A DNA stretch of 64,000 nucleotides from JAWLAT01 sp041395325 (GTDB lineage: Bacteria > Pseudomonadota > Gammaproteobacteria > Xanthomonadales > SZUA-5), in contig JAWLAT010000011.1 of the NCBI GenBank assembly GCA_041395325.1, positions 1-64,000 of the forward strand, in the 5' to 3' direction. Positions within the stretch are counted from its first letter, which is position 1. Every line of letters begins with the position of its first letter. A model generated the notes under the pieces. That model ran no database searches. It was not told where the DNA came from and saw only the letters and a program-made list of their open reading frames with translations. Shown one piece after another: positions 9,617 to 17,873 of this stretch. A program made the position numbers and the translations under genes.

Positions 9617-10480
9617 ATGACAGCGCAGCGGCTGGACGGCAAGTTGATTGCCGACGAACTGATTGATGGCGTGCGGCGGCGGGTGCAGGCGCGCACTCGC
9701 GCGGGCCTGCGCGCTCCGGGGCTGGCAGTGATCCAGGTGGGTGACGATGCCGCCTCGCAGGTCTATGTGCGCAACAAGCGTCGTGCCTGCGCGCGGGCCG
9801 GACTGCTGACCCGGGATCACGACCTGCCCGCCGAACTGAGTCAGGCAGCACTGTTGCAGCTGATCGACGCACTCAATGCCGATCCGGCCATCGACGGCAT
9901 TCTGGTGCAGCTGCCGCTGCCACCTCAGATCGATACCCAGGCGGTGATCGGTCGAATCGACCCGGCCAAGGATGTGGACGGCTTTCATGCCGAGAACATC
10001 GGCCGGCTGGCCCTGCGTCGGCCTGGCCTGCGGCCGTGCACGCCCAAGGGTGTGATGACGCTGCTGGCGCATACGCACAAGGCCGTGCTGGGCAAGGATG
10101 CGGTGGTGGTCGGCGCGTCCAACCATGTCGGCCGGCCAATGCTGCTGGAATTGCTGCTGGCCGGCGCCACCGTGACCTGCGCGCACAAGTTCACCGCTGA
10201 TCTGGAGCAGCAGGTAGGCCGGGCCGACATCCTGGTGGTGGCCGTCGGTCGTCCAGGTCTGGTCAAGGGCGAGTGGGTCAAACCCGGTGCCGTGGTCATC
10301 GATGTGGGCATCAACCGCTTGCCCGATGGCGCGCTCACCGGCGATGTCGAGTTTGCTGTGGCCGCCGAGCGGGCCAGCTGGATCACCCCTGTGCCGGGCG
10401 GTGTGGGCCCGATGACCGTGGCCAGTCTGCTGCAGAACACGCTGCAGGCTTGCGAGTTTCGCGAGGCCCGGGTCGCCTGA
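9617..10480 (+). CDS. folD: Bifunctional methylenetetrahydrofolate dehydrogenase/methenyltetrahydrofolate cyclohydrolase
   Basis: FolD interconverts 5,10-methylene-, 5,10-methenyl- and 10-formyl-tetrahydrofolate with NADP in the cytoplasm. The 287-residue product is normal in length. It has YVRNKRRACARAG with the conserved catalytic Lys, ILVQLPLPPQI, PAKDVDGFH, the Rossmann motif VVVGASNHVGRPM and the C-terminal TPVPGGVGPMTVA. The loop reads GASNHVGRP where many homologues have GRSNIVGKP, a mild variation. Start 9617 is chosen because homologues begin near this residue and a purine-rich site (GCGGAGTGGG) precedes it; the frame is open further upstream. It diverges from the subtilase. Confidence 0.96.
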   Translation: MTAQRLDGKLIADELIDGVRRRVQARTRAGLRAPGLAVIQVGDDAASQVYVRNKRRACARAGLLTRDHDLPAELSQAALLQLIDALNADPAIDGILVQLPLPPQIDTQAVIGRIDPAKDVDGFHAENIGRLALRRPGLRPCTPKGVMTLLAHTHKAVLGKDAVVVGASNHVGRPMLLELLLAGATVTCAHKFTADLEQQVGRADILVVAVGRPGLVKGEWVKPGAVVIDVGINRLPDGALTGDVEFAVAAERASWITPVPGGVGPMTVASLLQNTLQACEFREARVA

Positions 10481-10617
10481 AGCTCGCGCAACTTCAACAA
10501 CACGGTCGCTGGGCCGGGTCAGTCCTCCGCCCGTCGCAAAACTGCTACCGCGCGGAATCCCTGCGCGCAGCCCCGGCTGACGAGCCTCTAACCTGACGAC
10601 AACCAATGGAGACTGCC

Positions 10618-11148
10618 ATGCGTGCATCTTTCCGAACGTCCATGCAGGGCTACACGCTCTTCGAGCTGATGATCACGATCATCGTGCTGGCCATCATGAT
10701 GGGTTTCGCCGTGCCGTCCTTTCAGGAGGCCGTCATGAATGGCGCGACGTCGGCTCAGACCAATGATCTGGTTGCCGCGCTGCAGGGCGCACGTTCGGAG
10801 GCCACCAAGCAGGTGCGGCCCGTGCGGGTCAGCGCGCTGGGCGGGAACTGGGCCGCAGGCTGGGAACTGGCCACCGATCGCGACCGGAGCGGTGGCTTGA
10901 ACGGCGATGACGTGCTGTTGCGCACCGGCGATCCGGTTCGCGACGGCTTCCAGGTGAGCGTGCAGGACATCGGCGGTGTGGGCGTCAACCACATCTGGTT
11001 CGACGCCAGTGGTCGCCTGCTGGGTTCAGCCCAGCCCATCATGCTGACCGTGCGGCGCCCGGATGGCGATCTGGACAAGTCTCGGCGGCTGTGCATCGCG
11101 CTCAGTGGCCGGGTCGAGAGCAAGATAGGAGAAACGGCGTGTCTGTGA
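10618..11148 (+). CDS. fimT: GspH/FimT-type type IV minor pseudopilin
   Basis: First gene of the minor pilin operon; 176 residues. It has a type III prepilin leader ending in Gly before YTLFELM (the Glu is the +5 residue needed by prepilin peptidase PilD), then a hydrophobic helix of about 20 residues. The C-terminal half resembles the GspH/FimT globular domain. Minor pilins prime pilus assembly at the inner membrane and may sit at the tip; FimT in related species can bind DNA during uptake. ATG 10618 has GGAG about six bases upstream and is preferred over the in-frame ATG at 10606. The gene overlaps pilV by ten bases. Confidence 0.88.
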   Translation: MRASFRTSMQGYTLFELMITIIVLAIMMGFAVPSFQEAVMNGATSAQTNDLVAALQGARSEATKQVRPVRVSALGGNWAAGWELATDRDRSGGLNGDDVLLRTGDPVRDGFQVSVQDIGGVGVNHIWFDASGRLLGSAQPIMLTVRRPDGDLDKSRRLCIALSGRVESKIGETACL

Positions 11149-11678
11149 AGCGCACTGACCATGGTGTGAGATTGACGGCAGGACGTCGTCAGAGCGGGTT
11201 CACGCTCATCGAGTTGATGGTGGCCGTGGTGATCTTCAGCATCGGGCTGATTGGTCTGGGCGCCACGATGGCGCTGTCGATCCGGTCAAACAATACGGCG
11301 GTGCAAAGAACCCAGGCGATCTTCCTGGCCGAGGCGCTGGCCGACATGATGCGCGCCAACGACCGTGGCATGTGGGCGCTCGCCTACGACGGTGCCTATC
11401 CAACCGGCGGCAGCGCCAACTGCGATGCGGGTTGCACCTTCCAGCAAATCGCCGTTCGAGATCAGGATCTCTGGAGCCAGATGCTGCAGCAGACGTTGCC
11501 CGGCGCGGCGGCACAGGTGCAATGCGCCATGAACGGCGGACGGACGCCGGGCGTGGGCATTCGGCGGCCGCCCTCCGGGCTGTGCACGATCACCTTGTCG
11601 TGGTCGGAGAATGTCGATGCCGAGGGGCAGGCCTCGGGATTGAACCAACAGACCTTTGCATGGGCGTTCAATCCATGA
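11139..11678 (+). CDS. pilV: Type IV pilus minor pilin PilV
   Basis: Prepilin of 179 residues with leader ...RRQSG cleaved before FTLIELMVAVVIFSIGLIG, and the PilV-like pattern of a long N-terminal helix followed by a region of paired cysteines. GTG at 11139 is preceded by AGGAG with good spacing and starts inside the end of fimT. Upstream ATGs would lie deep inside fimT. It acts with PilW, PilX and PilE as a priming complex for pilus assembly. The gene ends in an ATGA overlap with pilW, which indicates coupled translation. Confidence 0.9.
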   Translation: MSVKRTDHGVRLTAGRRQSGFTLIELMVAVVIFSIGLIGLGATMALSIRSNNTAVQRTQAIFLAEALADMMRANDRGMWALAYDGAYPTGGSANCDAGCTFQQIAVRDQDLWSQMLQQTLPGAAAQVQCAMNGGRTPGVGIRRPPSGLCTITLSWSENVDAEGQASGLNQQTFAWAFNP

Positions 11679-12949
11679 GCACATTGTCTACTCATCAAAC
11701 GAGCGCCGGGCCGGAACAGTCGCGGGCTTTCACGCTGATTGAGCTGTTGGTCGCCATGGCCGTTGGCGTGGTCGTCCTCGGTGCGCTGGTCACACTGCTG
11801 GTGGAAACCAACCAGGCCAATCGCGTCAGCAATGGCGTGGCGCGCATGCAGGAAAACGCGCGGTTTGCATTGGATCTGATGGCCCGGGAAATCAAGGCCT
11901 CGACCCTGCAGCACTGTTCGGCCTTCGACAATCGTTATCCGGAAAGTGGTGTGAATACGGCCCGTGCCTTGCGGGTCCACTTTGGTGGTGCGATGCCGCA
12001 TGGATTGCCGGATGGGGGCACCGTGCAGCCACCGCCGGCTGATGTGAATGATTTCCTGCTGAGTCCGAGATACTTCATGCAAGGTCATGAATGTACGGCG
12101 GGTGGTTGCTTGCCCGACTTCACCGAAGTCGGCGCAGACAGTACGAATCCGCCAGCCATGGGCGTTGCAGCAGGTCTCCGACCTTTGGGTTCGGATGTGT
12201 TGACCGTCCGCTATCTCGCTCAGGAAGGAGTCAATGTTGACGACTCTACCCGTGGCGGAAGTGTTGAATTTGATCTGTCGACACGTTTTTCGGCTGATCC
12301 GCTCGCCGAGATTGGGTATCAGGCGGGAGATCTGTTGATGATCAGCAATTGCTCGGTTGCTGAAGTATTTCAGCCGGTCGCTATAGGTGTTGAGATCCAT
12401 CCAAGTCCGGTCATTCTCTCGCGCTATTCAGAGGCTGAAGATGCGAGAGTGACCAACTTCACGCGTGGCTTTCGCACCGTCAGCTATTTCTTGCAAAATC
12501 GTGCCGATCCGGATCAGCCGGGTCGATTGATTCCAGTGCTGATGCGGCAAGTCAATGGCGTGGCGGAAGAATTGGTCGAAGGCATTGAACGGCTCGATTT
12601 CCGCTATGTGGTCGAAGATAACGCTGGCGTGGAACATGTTTTGACCGCCGACCAGGTCAATGCCGGCGTGAGTGCCGGAGGCGGAGCGCTGGTATGCCAA
12701 GCGTCACCAGAAGGATTGCCGGGCGTTGAACCTGGCTGTTTGTGGCGTTCGATATCGGCGGTCGAGATCGGCATGATGGCCACCAGCGTCGACAATGTCC
12801 TTGCGGTGGCGGCCCCCAATTACACTTACGCGTTCGCCAATGAGGTCGACGTAACGCCGGGTACAACGATGCCGAACGGTTTGCCGTCTGAATTCGTTTT
12901 GCGGAGAGAGTTCCGCACAACGGTTTCTCTTCGTACTTACAACTATTGA
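11675..12949 (+). CDS. pilW: Type IV pilus assembly protein PilW
   Basis: Large minor pilin of 424 residues. A short leader ends before FTLIELLVAMAVGVVVLGALVTLL, and RMQENARFALDLMAREI follows, as in PilW. The ATG overlaps the pilV stop codon (ATGA). The larger globular part is variable and holds several Cys residues likely to form disulfides in the periplasm. From about 12,180 onward the DNA is visibly richer in A+T than the flanking genes, which is common in surface-exposed pilus genes and may reflect exchange or relaxed codon choice. The role is tip-complex assembly together with PilY1. Confidence 0.9.
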   Translation: MSTLSTHQTSAGPEQSRAFTLIELLVAMAVGVVVLGALVTLLVETNQANRVSNGVARMQENARFALDLMAREIKASTLQHCSAFDNRYPESGVNTARALRVHFGGAMPHGLPDGGTVQPPPADVNDFLLSPRYFMQGHECTAGGCLPDFTEVGADSTNPPAMGVAAGLRPLGSDVLTVRYLAQEGVNVDDSTRGGSVEFDLSTRFSADPLAEIGYQAGDLLMISNCSVAEVFQPVAIGVEIHPSPVILSRYSEAEDARVTNFTRGFRTVSYFLQNRADPDQPGRLIPVLMRQVNGVAEELVEGIERLDFRYVVEDNAGVEHVLTADQVNAGVSAGGGALVCQASPEGLPGVEPGCLWRSISAVEIGMMATSVDNVLAVAAPNYTYAFANEVDVTPGTTMPNGLPSEFVLRREFRTTVSLRTYNY

Positions 12950-12957
12950 GAACGGCC

Positions 12958-13563
12958 ATGTTGAAGACATCTCATTTGCACGCAATGCCGGTTCGGCAGC
13001 AGGGCGCAGCATTGGCGGTCGGTTTGATCTTCCTGGTGGTGTTGACGCTGTCGCTGCTGATCGCGTTTCGAGCCGCCATTTTGCAGGAGCGAATGGCTGG
13101 CGGTTTTCGGAATGAGTCGCTGGCCGAATCCGCTGGCGAGAGCGCGCTCAGGGCTGGTGAGAACTGGATCTGGGATTGGATCGTGGACCATCGCGGTGCA
13201 CCGTTGACGGCGGAAGAAAAGTACTTTGTGCACAATGCGGAAGTGATGGATAAGGAGGCCCGCAACTTCCGGTCATCGCCTGATCTTCGCCCGCTTGCCG
13301 ATACCCTGGCGTTTGAAGATGCCTCGATTGCATCCACGACACATGGAAGTCTGGCGCAAATGCCGATCTACATGATTGAGGTGTTGGGCGCGGGCGCAAG
13401 GCCTGGTGCCGCCGGATCGGCATCTGGAACGCCGGTGTCGCACTCCGGCGTGGGTGGCGGTTCTATTGGCGAGATTCTTTATTTCCGGGTGACGGCTCGT
13501 GGGACCGGCGGAACCGATGGGGTCGTCCGCACCTTTGAAAGCACATTCACTGCCACGCGCTGA
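12958..13563 (+). CDS. pilX: Type IV pilus assembly protein PilX
   Basis: Protein of 201 residues. The N-terminus (RQQGAALAVGLIFLVVLTLSLL) matches PilX-type minor pilins, in which the usual FTLIE is replaced by QGAALAVGL. It is followed by RMAGGFRNESLAESAGESALRAGE, a PilX_N domain signature. The start at ATG 12958 lies eight bases after the pilW stop. PilX is part of the minor pilin complex that presents PilY1. The sequence is ordinary for the family apart from the weaker GC bias shared with pilW. Confidence 0.88.
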   Translation: MLKTSHLHAMPVRQQGAALAVGLIFLVVLTLSLLIAFRAAILQERMAGGFRNESLAESAGESALRAGENWIWDWIVDHRGAPLTAEEKYFVHNAEVMDKEARNFRSSPDLRPLADTLAFEDASIASTTHGSLAQMPIYMIEVLGAGARPGAAGSASGTPVSHSGVGGGSIGEILYFRVTARGTGGTDGVVRTFESTFTATR

Positions 13564-13578
13564 CAGGCAGAGGAGCAA

Positions 13579-16500
13579 ATGATGATCGCTCAATCAAAGC
13601 CCAATACGAAGACGGTTTGGTTCAGGCAGGTATTGCTGACATCGCTGCTCGCCTTCGGCCTGGGAGCGCCTGGCGTGCAGGCGCAGGAAGTGCCGACGGG
13701 CACCTTGACGTTGACCAAGGTGCCATTGTTCCTCAATCAGGCAGTGGACCCGAATTTGTTGGTCAGTTTTGACGATTCGGGGTCGATGACCAACGGCTTC
13801 ATGCCGGACACCGTGGATGACAACTGTGGTTGGCGCCATCCGCGCTACTACTGGTCGGGTTACAACAAGGTCTATTACAACCCGAATACCGTCTATGTGC
13901 CGCCGTTGCAGCCGGACGCAACGCCGTTTCCGAATGCCAATTTTACGGCGGCCTGGCTGGATGGCTATGAAGCGGCGACAGCGATTGTCTCGGGTGCGGG
14001 TGGCTCGTCGACGGTCAATCTGTCGAATCGCTATTTCCCGACGCGGAGAAAGAATGCGCGTTCGGGAACCAACGCCAACACCATCGTCGGCCACGATTAT
14101 CGGGCGGTCAATACGACCGACTGCAACAATGACGGTGGCGCGAATAACAACAATGCAGCTTTGCCATTTGGCCCGACGGGTACCAATTCCAGCGATCGCG
14201 GCACGGGCGTCAACTCGGCGGCTTTCTATTATCGATTTACTGGTAGCGATCCGACCGATGCCACCCAGGTGGCCGATCCGACCAACTACGTCGCGGTCAA
14301 TGTTGCGTTGGCTGGGGCTACGCAACGTCAGAACTTTGCCAACTGGTTTGCCTACTATCGGACGCGTTTCCTGTTTGCCCGTACGGCGGCGTCTCGCTCA
14401 TTTGCCGTGCTGGACAACAACATCCGCGTGGCCTGGCAGAACTTCAACAACAACCAGTTGAGCTCGACTGATGAAATTCGCCCGCTTCAAGGCACGTGGC
14501 GGCAGAATTTCTTCGACTGGCTCTATCGCACCAATGCCAGTGGGGGTACGCCGCTGCGAGCATCGATGATCCGTGCGGGCAACTTCTTCGAGCGGTCGGG
14601 CTCCAATTTCAGGAATCCCTATTGGGAGCCGGCCACGGCGACTTCCCCGGCGCGAGAACTGACTTGTCGGCAGAACTTCCATATTGCACTAACCGATGGC
14701 TTCTGGAACGAAGGTAATCCCTCCCATCCTTCGGTGAACGGTAGTGATGACGACGACTCGACGTCCTGGACGCTGCCGGATGGCACTGCGTATACACCCG
14801 GATCGACAGATACTCGAATCTATTCGGCTGAACCGACGACGATCGGGAATGCGCCGACCATGGCCGACATTGCCTTTTATTATTGGCGGCGTGATTTGCG
14901 CCCGGATCTCGATGATGCGGTTCCACCCTATTTCCCCGATCTGAGCACCGGTGTCACCGGACCATCGATGGCCCCGGGTTTTGATCCGCTGACCGTTCCC
15001 GAGGTCTACTTCAATCCAGCCAACAATCCGGCCTCCTGGCAGCACATGGTCAACTTCATTGTGGGCCTGGGTGTGGCGGGTGGGTTGACCTACCCGAGCG
15101 ATTACGACCAGTTGCGTACAGGTCCTCTGACATGGCCCAACACGCTCAACAATCACTTCACCGGCGTGGATGACACCTGGCACGCGGCGATCAACAGCCG
15201 CGGTGAGTACTTCAGCGCGCAGGATCCTCAGGAGTTGGTGACGGCCTTGACGCGGCTTTTCAGCAGCGTGCAGGCGCGCAGCACCTCGATCACGCCGGTG
15301 TCGGTGTCGTCGGCCTTGCTCACCTTGGGGGCGCGAGCCTTCCGCACCGGGTTTGATACTTCCGACTGGAGTGGCAGTGTGATTGGACTGGACTTTGTGC
15401 CAGACGATCCTGCTACGCCGTCGATTAACGAGGAATCCTTCGTGGAGCGTTGGCGTGCCGAGGATCTGCTGACGGCGCGCGATCCCGACAGTCGACGGAT
15501 CTGGACCAGTGCCAATCGGGATGGGTCTTCGATGGTGGACTTCCAGTGGAGTCAGCTGAACTCCGAGCAGCAGGATTTTCTGCGCTTCAACGTAGCCACG
15601 GCGACCTTGGATAGTGCGGCGGTGGGTGAGGCCAGATTGGAGTACATCCGTGGTGCCCGGGATGAGGAGTTCGTCAACGGCGGCACCTTCCGCAATCGCA
15701 AGTCGCTGCTCGGAGCGGTAGTGAATTCGGGTGCCACGGTGATCAGCCAACCGATTGGCCTCTATGTGGACTTGCCGATTGATGGGGATGAGGCGAACGC
15801 AGTGCGCGGGGATGAGGATGCTTTCTCGTTCGAGGACGGATCGGCTGAGCGCAATGCTCGCTACGATGAGTTTCGGCGCAGCTTCCGGTTTCGGCCGGAA
15901 CGGGTCTATGTGGGAGCAAACGACGGCATGCTGCATGCCTTCGATGGCAACTCTGGCGAGGAGATTTGGGGCTTTGTGCCTTACAAGGTCTATCCTAATC
16001 TGTCGCGGCTGAGCAGCCCACAGGATCTGGATTTCCAGTCCTATGTCGATGGCACGCCGGAAGTGCGTGATGCCTTCATAGGGGGGAGCTGGCGAACCAT
16101 TCTGGTGCAGACGCTGCGCCTGGGCGGCCAGGCGGTGTTTGCGATGGATGTGACCGATGCGAACAATCCCTCGCTGCTGTGGGAGTATTCCGACGCATCG
16201 TCGGGTGGCGAGAACCTGGGCTTCACCTACGGGCAGCCGTATATCACGCGCTTGCACAATGGCCGCTGGGCCGCGTTGGTGCCGGGTGGCTACAATCCGG
16301 AAATCGCCGACGGCAACGCCGGTACGCGTGAGGCATCGCTGTATGTGATCGATCTGCAGACCGGGAGTCTGGTGCGCAAGTTCCTGCTCGGCAATGGGAC
16401 GATTGGTCTGGGCGGTGTGGTGGGTGGCGACTATGCGCTGGAATGCGATCCCGGCAATCTGGAATTTTGCACGGTCACGGGTGCCAATGTGCGTGATGTC

Positions 16501-17334
16501 ACCGATGTGGCCTTCGCCGGTGATCTGACGGGTAATCTCTGGCGCTTCGATCTGACCGATTCATCGCCCGGCTCCTGGACAGTCGATCGGATGTTCCAGG
16601 CCAGAAACGGTGACGGCTTCGCTCAGCCGATCACCGCGCAGCCCTGGTTGGCCTTCACCGAGGACCGCCAGGTGGTGGTGCTGTTCGGCACGGGCAAGTA
16701 CCTCGAACCCAAAGATCGGACGCTGAGTATCCCTGTGCAGTCGATGTACGGGATATTCGATCAGGGGCCGGCAGCGGCTGGCTATCCGGTCGTTGGTCAG
16801 AACCGCTTGTTGAGGCAGAATCTCTCCGTGCTTGGCAGCGGGCGAACGTTGACCGTCAGTACGATCGACCATTCACAACACAGAGGTTGGTATTTTGATT
16901 TCCTGGATCAGGGTGAGCGGAATATCGTGCGTACCGGTGTCCGCGTGGGTGCGGGTGTAGGAATCACCCCCACGCTGATTCCGACCTCGGATGACCCGTG
17001 CAATCCGGCTGCACGCAGCTTCCTGCTGTTCTTTGACGTCACCAATGGTGGCATCCCTGGTAGCGCGCGTCCGACGGATTCAAATGGCGACGGAATTCCG
17101 GATTACATTGTGTCCTTCGACACCAATGGCGATCGGATGATCAATGGGTCCGATGACGCGCAGGTGATCGGTGAGTCGGTTAATGACTTCATTGCTGCGG
17201 TGACGCCCGTGACCATGCCCGGCGGTGGCGAGGGTCGTATCATTCTGCCCGGTGGCAGTGCGGGGGCGACTTCGCTGGTGGTGCCGGAATTCGAGTGGCG
17301 ACGCCGCTCCTGGCGCGAGTTGTTCAGGGAGTGA
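13579..17334 (+). CDS. pilY1: Type IV pilus tip adhesin/anti-retraction protein PilY1
   Basis: Secreted 1251-residue protein with a signal peptide ending near VQAQE (about residue 36). The N-terminal half has a von Willebrand A-like region with the metal-site motif FDDSGSMT and several Asn/Tyr-rich stretches. The C-terminal half is the PilC/PilY1 beta-propeller, with VGANDGMLHAFDGNSGEEIWGF and a Ca-binding loop DSNGDGIPDYI followed by DTNGDRMING. PilY1 controls pilus extension and retraction, adhesion and mechanosensing. AGGAG is three bases from the first ATG and six from the second (13582), so translation may begin at either. It overlaps the pilE region at TGATG. Confidence 0.95.
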   Translation: MMIAQSKPNTKTVWFRQVLLTSLLAFGLGAPGVQAQEVPTGTLTLTKVPLFLNQAVDPNLLVSFDDSGSMTNGFMPDTVDDNCGWRHPRYYWSGYNKVYYNPNTVYVPPLQPDATPFPNANFTAAWLDGYEAATAIVSGAGGSSTVNLSNRYFPTRRKNARSGTNANTIVGHDYRAVNTTDCNNDGGANNNNAALPFGPTGTNSSDRGTGVNSAAFYYRFTGSDPTDATQVADPTNYVAVNVALAGATQRQNFANWFAYYRTRFLFARTAASRSFAVLDNNIRVAWQNFNNNQLSSTDEIRPLQGTWRQNFFDWLYRTNASGGTPLRASMIRAGNFFERSGSNFRNPYWEPATATSPARELTCRQNFHIALTDGFWNEGNPSHPSVNGSDDDDSTSWTLPDGTAYTPGSTDTRIYSAEPTTIGNAPTMADIAFYYWRRDLRPDLDDAVPPYFPDLSTGVTGPSMAPGFDPLTVPEVYFNPANNPASWQHMVNFIVGLGVAGGLTYPSDYDQLRTGPLTWPNTLNNHFTGVDDTWHAAINSRGEYFSAQDPQELVTALTRLFSSVQARSTSITPVSVSSALLTLGARAFRTGFDTSDWSGSVIGLDFVPDDPATPSINEESFVERWRAEDLLTARDPDSRRIWTSANRDGSSMVDFQWSQLNSEQQDFLRFNVATATLDSAAVGEARLEYIRGARDEEFVNGGTFRNRKSLLGAVVNSGATVISQPIGLYVDLPIDGDEANAVRGDEDAFSFEDGSAERNARYDEFRRSFRFRPERVYVGANDGMLHAFDGNSGEEIWGFVPYKVYPNLSRLSSPQDLDFQSYVDGTPEVRDAFIGGSWRTILVQTLRLGGQAVFAMDVTDANNPSLLWEYSDASSGGENLGFTYGQPYITRLHNGRWAALVPGGYNPEIADGNAGTREASLYVIDLQTGSLVRKFLLGNGTIGLGGVVGGDYALECDPGNLEFCTVTGANVRDVTDVAFAGDLTGNLWRFDLTDSSPGSWTVDRMFQARNGDGFAQPITAQPWLAFTEDRQVVVLFGTGKYLEPKDRTLSIPVQSMYGIFDQGPAAAGYPVVGQNRLLRQNLSVLGSGRTLTVSTIDHSQHRGWYFDFLDQGERNIVRTGVRVGAGVGITPTLIPTSDDPCNPAARSFLLFFDVTNGGIPGSARPTDSNGDGIPDYIVSFDTNGDRMINGSDDAQVIGESVNDFIAAVTPVTMPGGGEGRIILPGGSAGATSLVVPEFEWRRRSWRELFRE

Positions 17335-17339
17335 TGAGC

Positions 17340-17783
17340 ATGAATGTGGCGACGGTGAGTGATAAGTGCGCCCGGCGACGGCAGCGTGGTGTCACGCTGC
17401 TGGAGTTGATGATCGTGCTGGCCTTGATCGGGATCCTGGCCAGCATTGCCTATCCGGCCTACGGCAACTATGTACAGCGGGCGCGGCGAGCCGATGCTCA
17501 CAACATGCTGCTGCAGGCGGCAGCGGCGCAGGAGCGATTCTTCACCAACAACAACCGCTACGCGGCAAACATCGCTGATCTCGGCATTCCGTTGTTGTCG
17601 GAGAATGGCTTCTACACACTGGCGACCGCGCCGGGTCCCAGTGGTGACAATCTGACATTTTTGCTCACGGCCACGCCCTTGGGGGCACAGCTGACAGATG
17701 GTTGCGGAGACCTGAGCTACAACAGTTTGGGGGTACGCGCTGCGGCCGGTGTGACCGACAACGGGACCTGCTGGGCCAACTGA
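17340..17783 (+). CDS. pilE: Type IV minor pilin PilE
   Basis: Pilin-like protein of 147 residues. A short basic leader ends in Gly before VTLLELMIVLALIGILASIAYPAY, and then YGNYVQRARRADAHNMLLQAAAAQERFF, typical of PilE-type minor pilins. Two Cys near the C-terminus (DGCGD and GTCWAN) would form the D-region disulfide. ATG 17340 has AGGGAG eight bases upstream; ATG 17334, which overlaps the pilY1 stop, is only two bases from that site. It is the last gene of the operon and is followed at once by a strong terminator. Confidence 0.9.
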   Translation: MNVATVSDKCARRRQRGVTLLELMIVLALIGILASIAYPAYGNYVQRARRADAHNMLLQAAAAQERFFTNNNRYAANIADLGIPLLSENGFYTLATAPGPSGDNLTFLLTATPLGAQLTDGCGDLSYNSLGVRAAAGVTDNGTCWAN

Positions 17784-17807
17784 GCATTGCGTTGGGCGTG
17801 ATGGCAA

Positions 17808-17832
17808 ACGGGGGCTGCGGCCCCCGTTTTTT
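17808..17832 (+). terminator. Rho-independent terminator of the pilus operon
   Basis: An eight-base-pair GC stem (ACGGGGGC with GCCCCCGT) and a four-base loop TGCG are followed by six T. It stands 24 bases after pilE and also lies between the convergent pilE and imuB genes. Confidence 0.9.
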
Positions 17833-17873
17833 CTGATGGTCCCGACGCTTCGCGATTGATCCCGGTTGGTGGC

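Noticed and set aside
9278..10627. A 449-codon minus-strand open frame spanning folD
   Set aside because: folD has all family motifs and the frame crosses the subtilase start and fimT promoter region. It is a shadow.
14689..16257. A 522-codon minus-strand open frame in pilY1
   Set aside because: It is antisense to the PilY1 domains and has no start signal or known motif.
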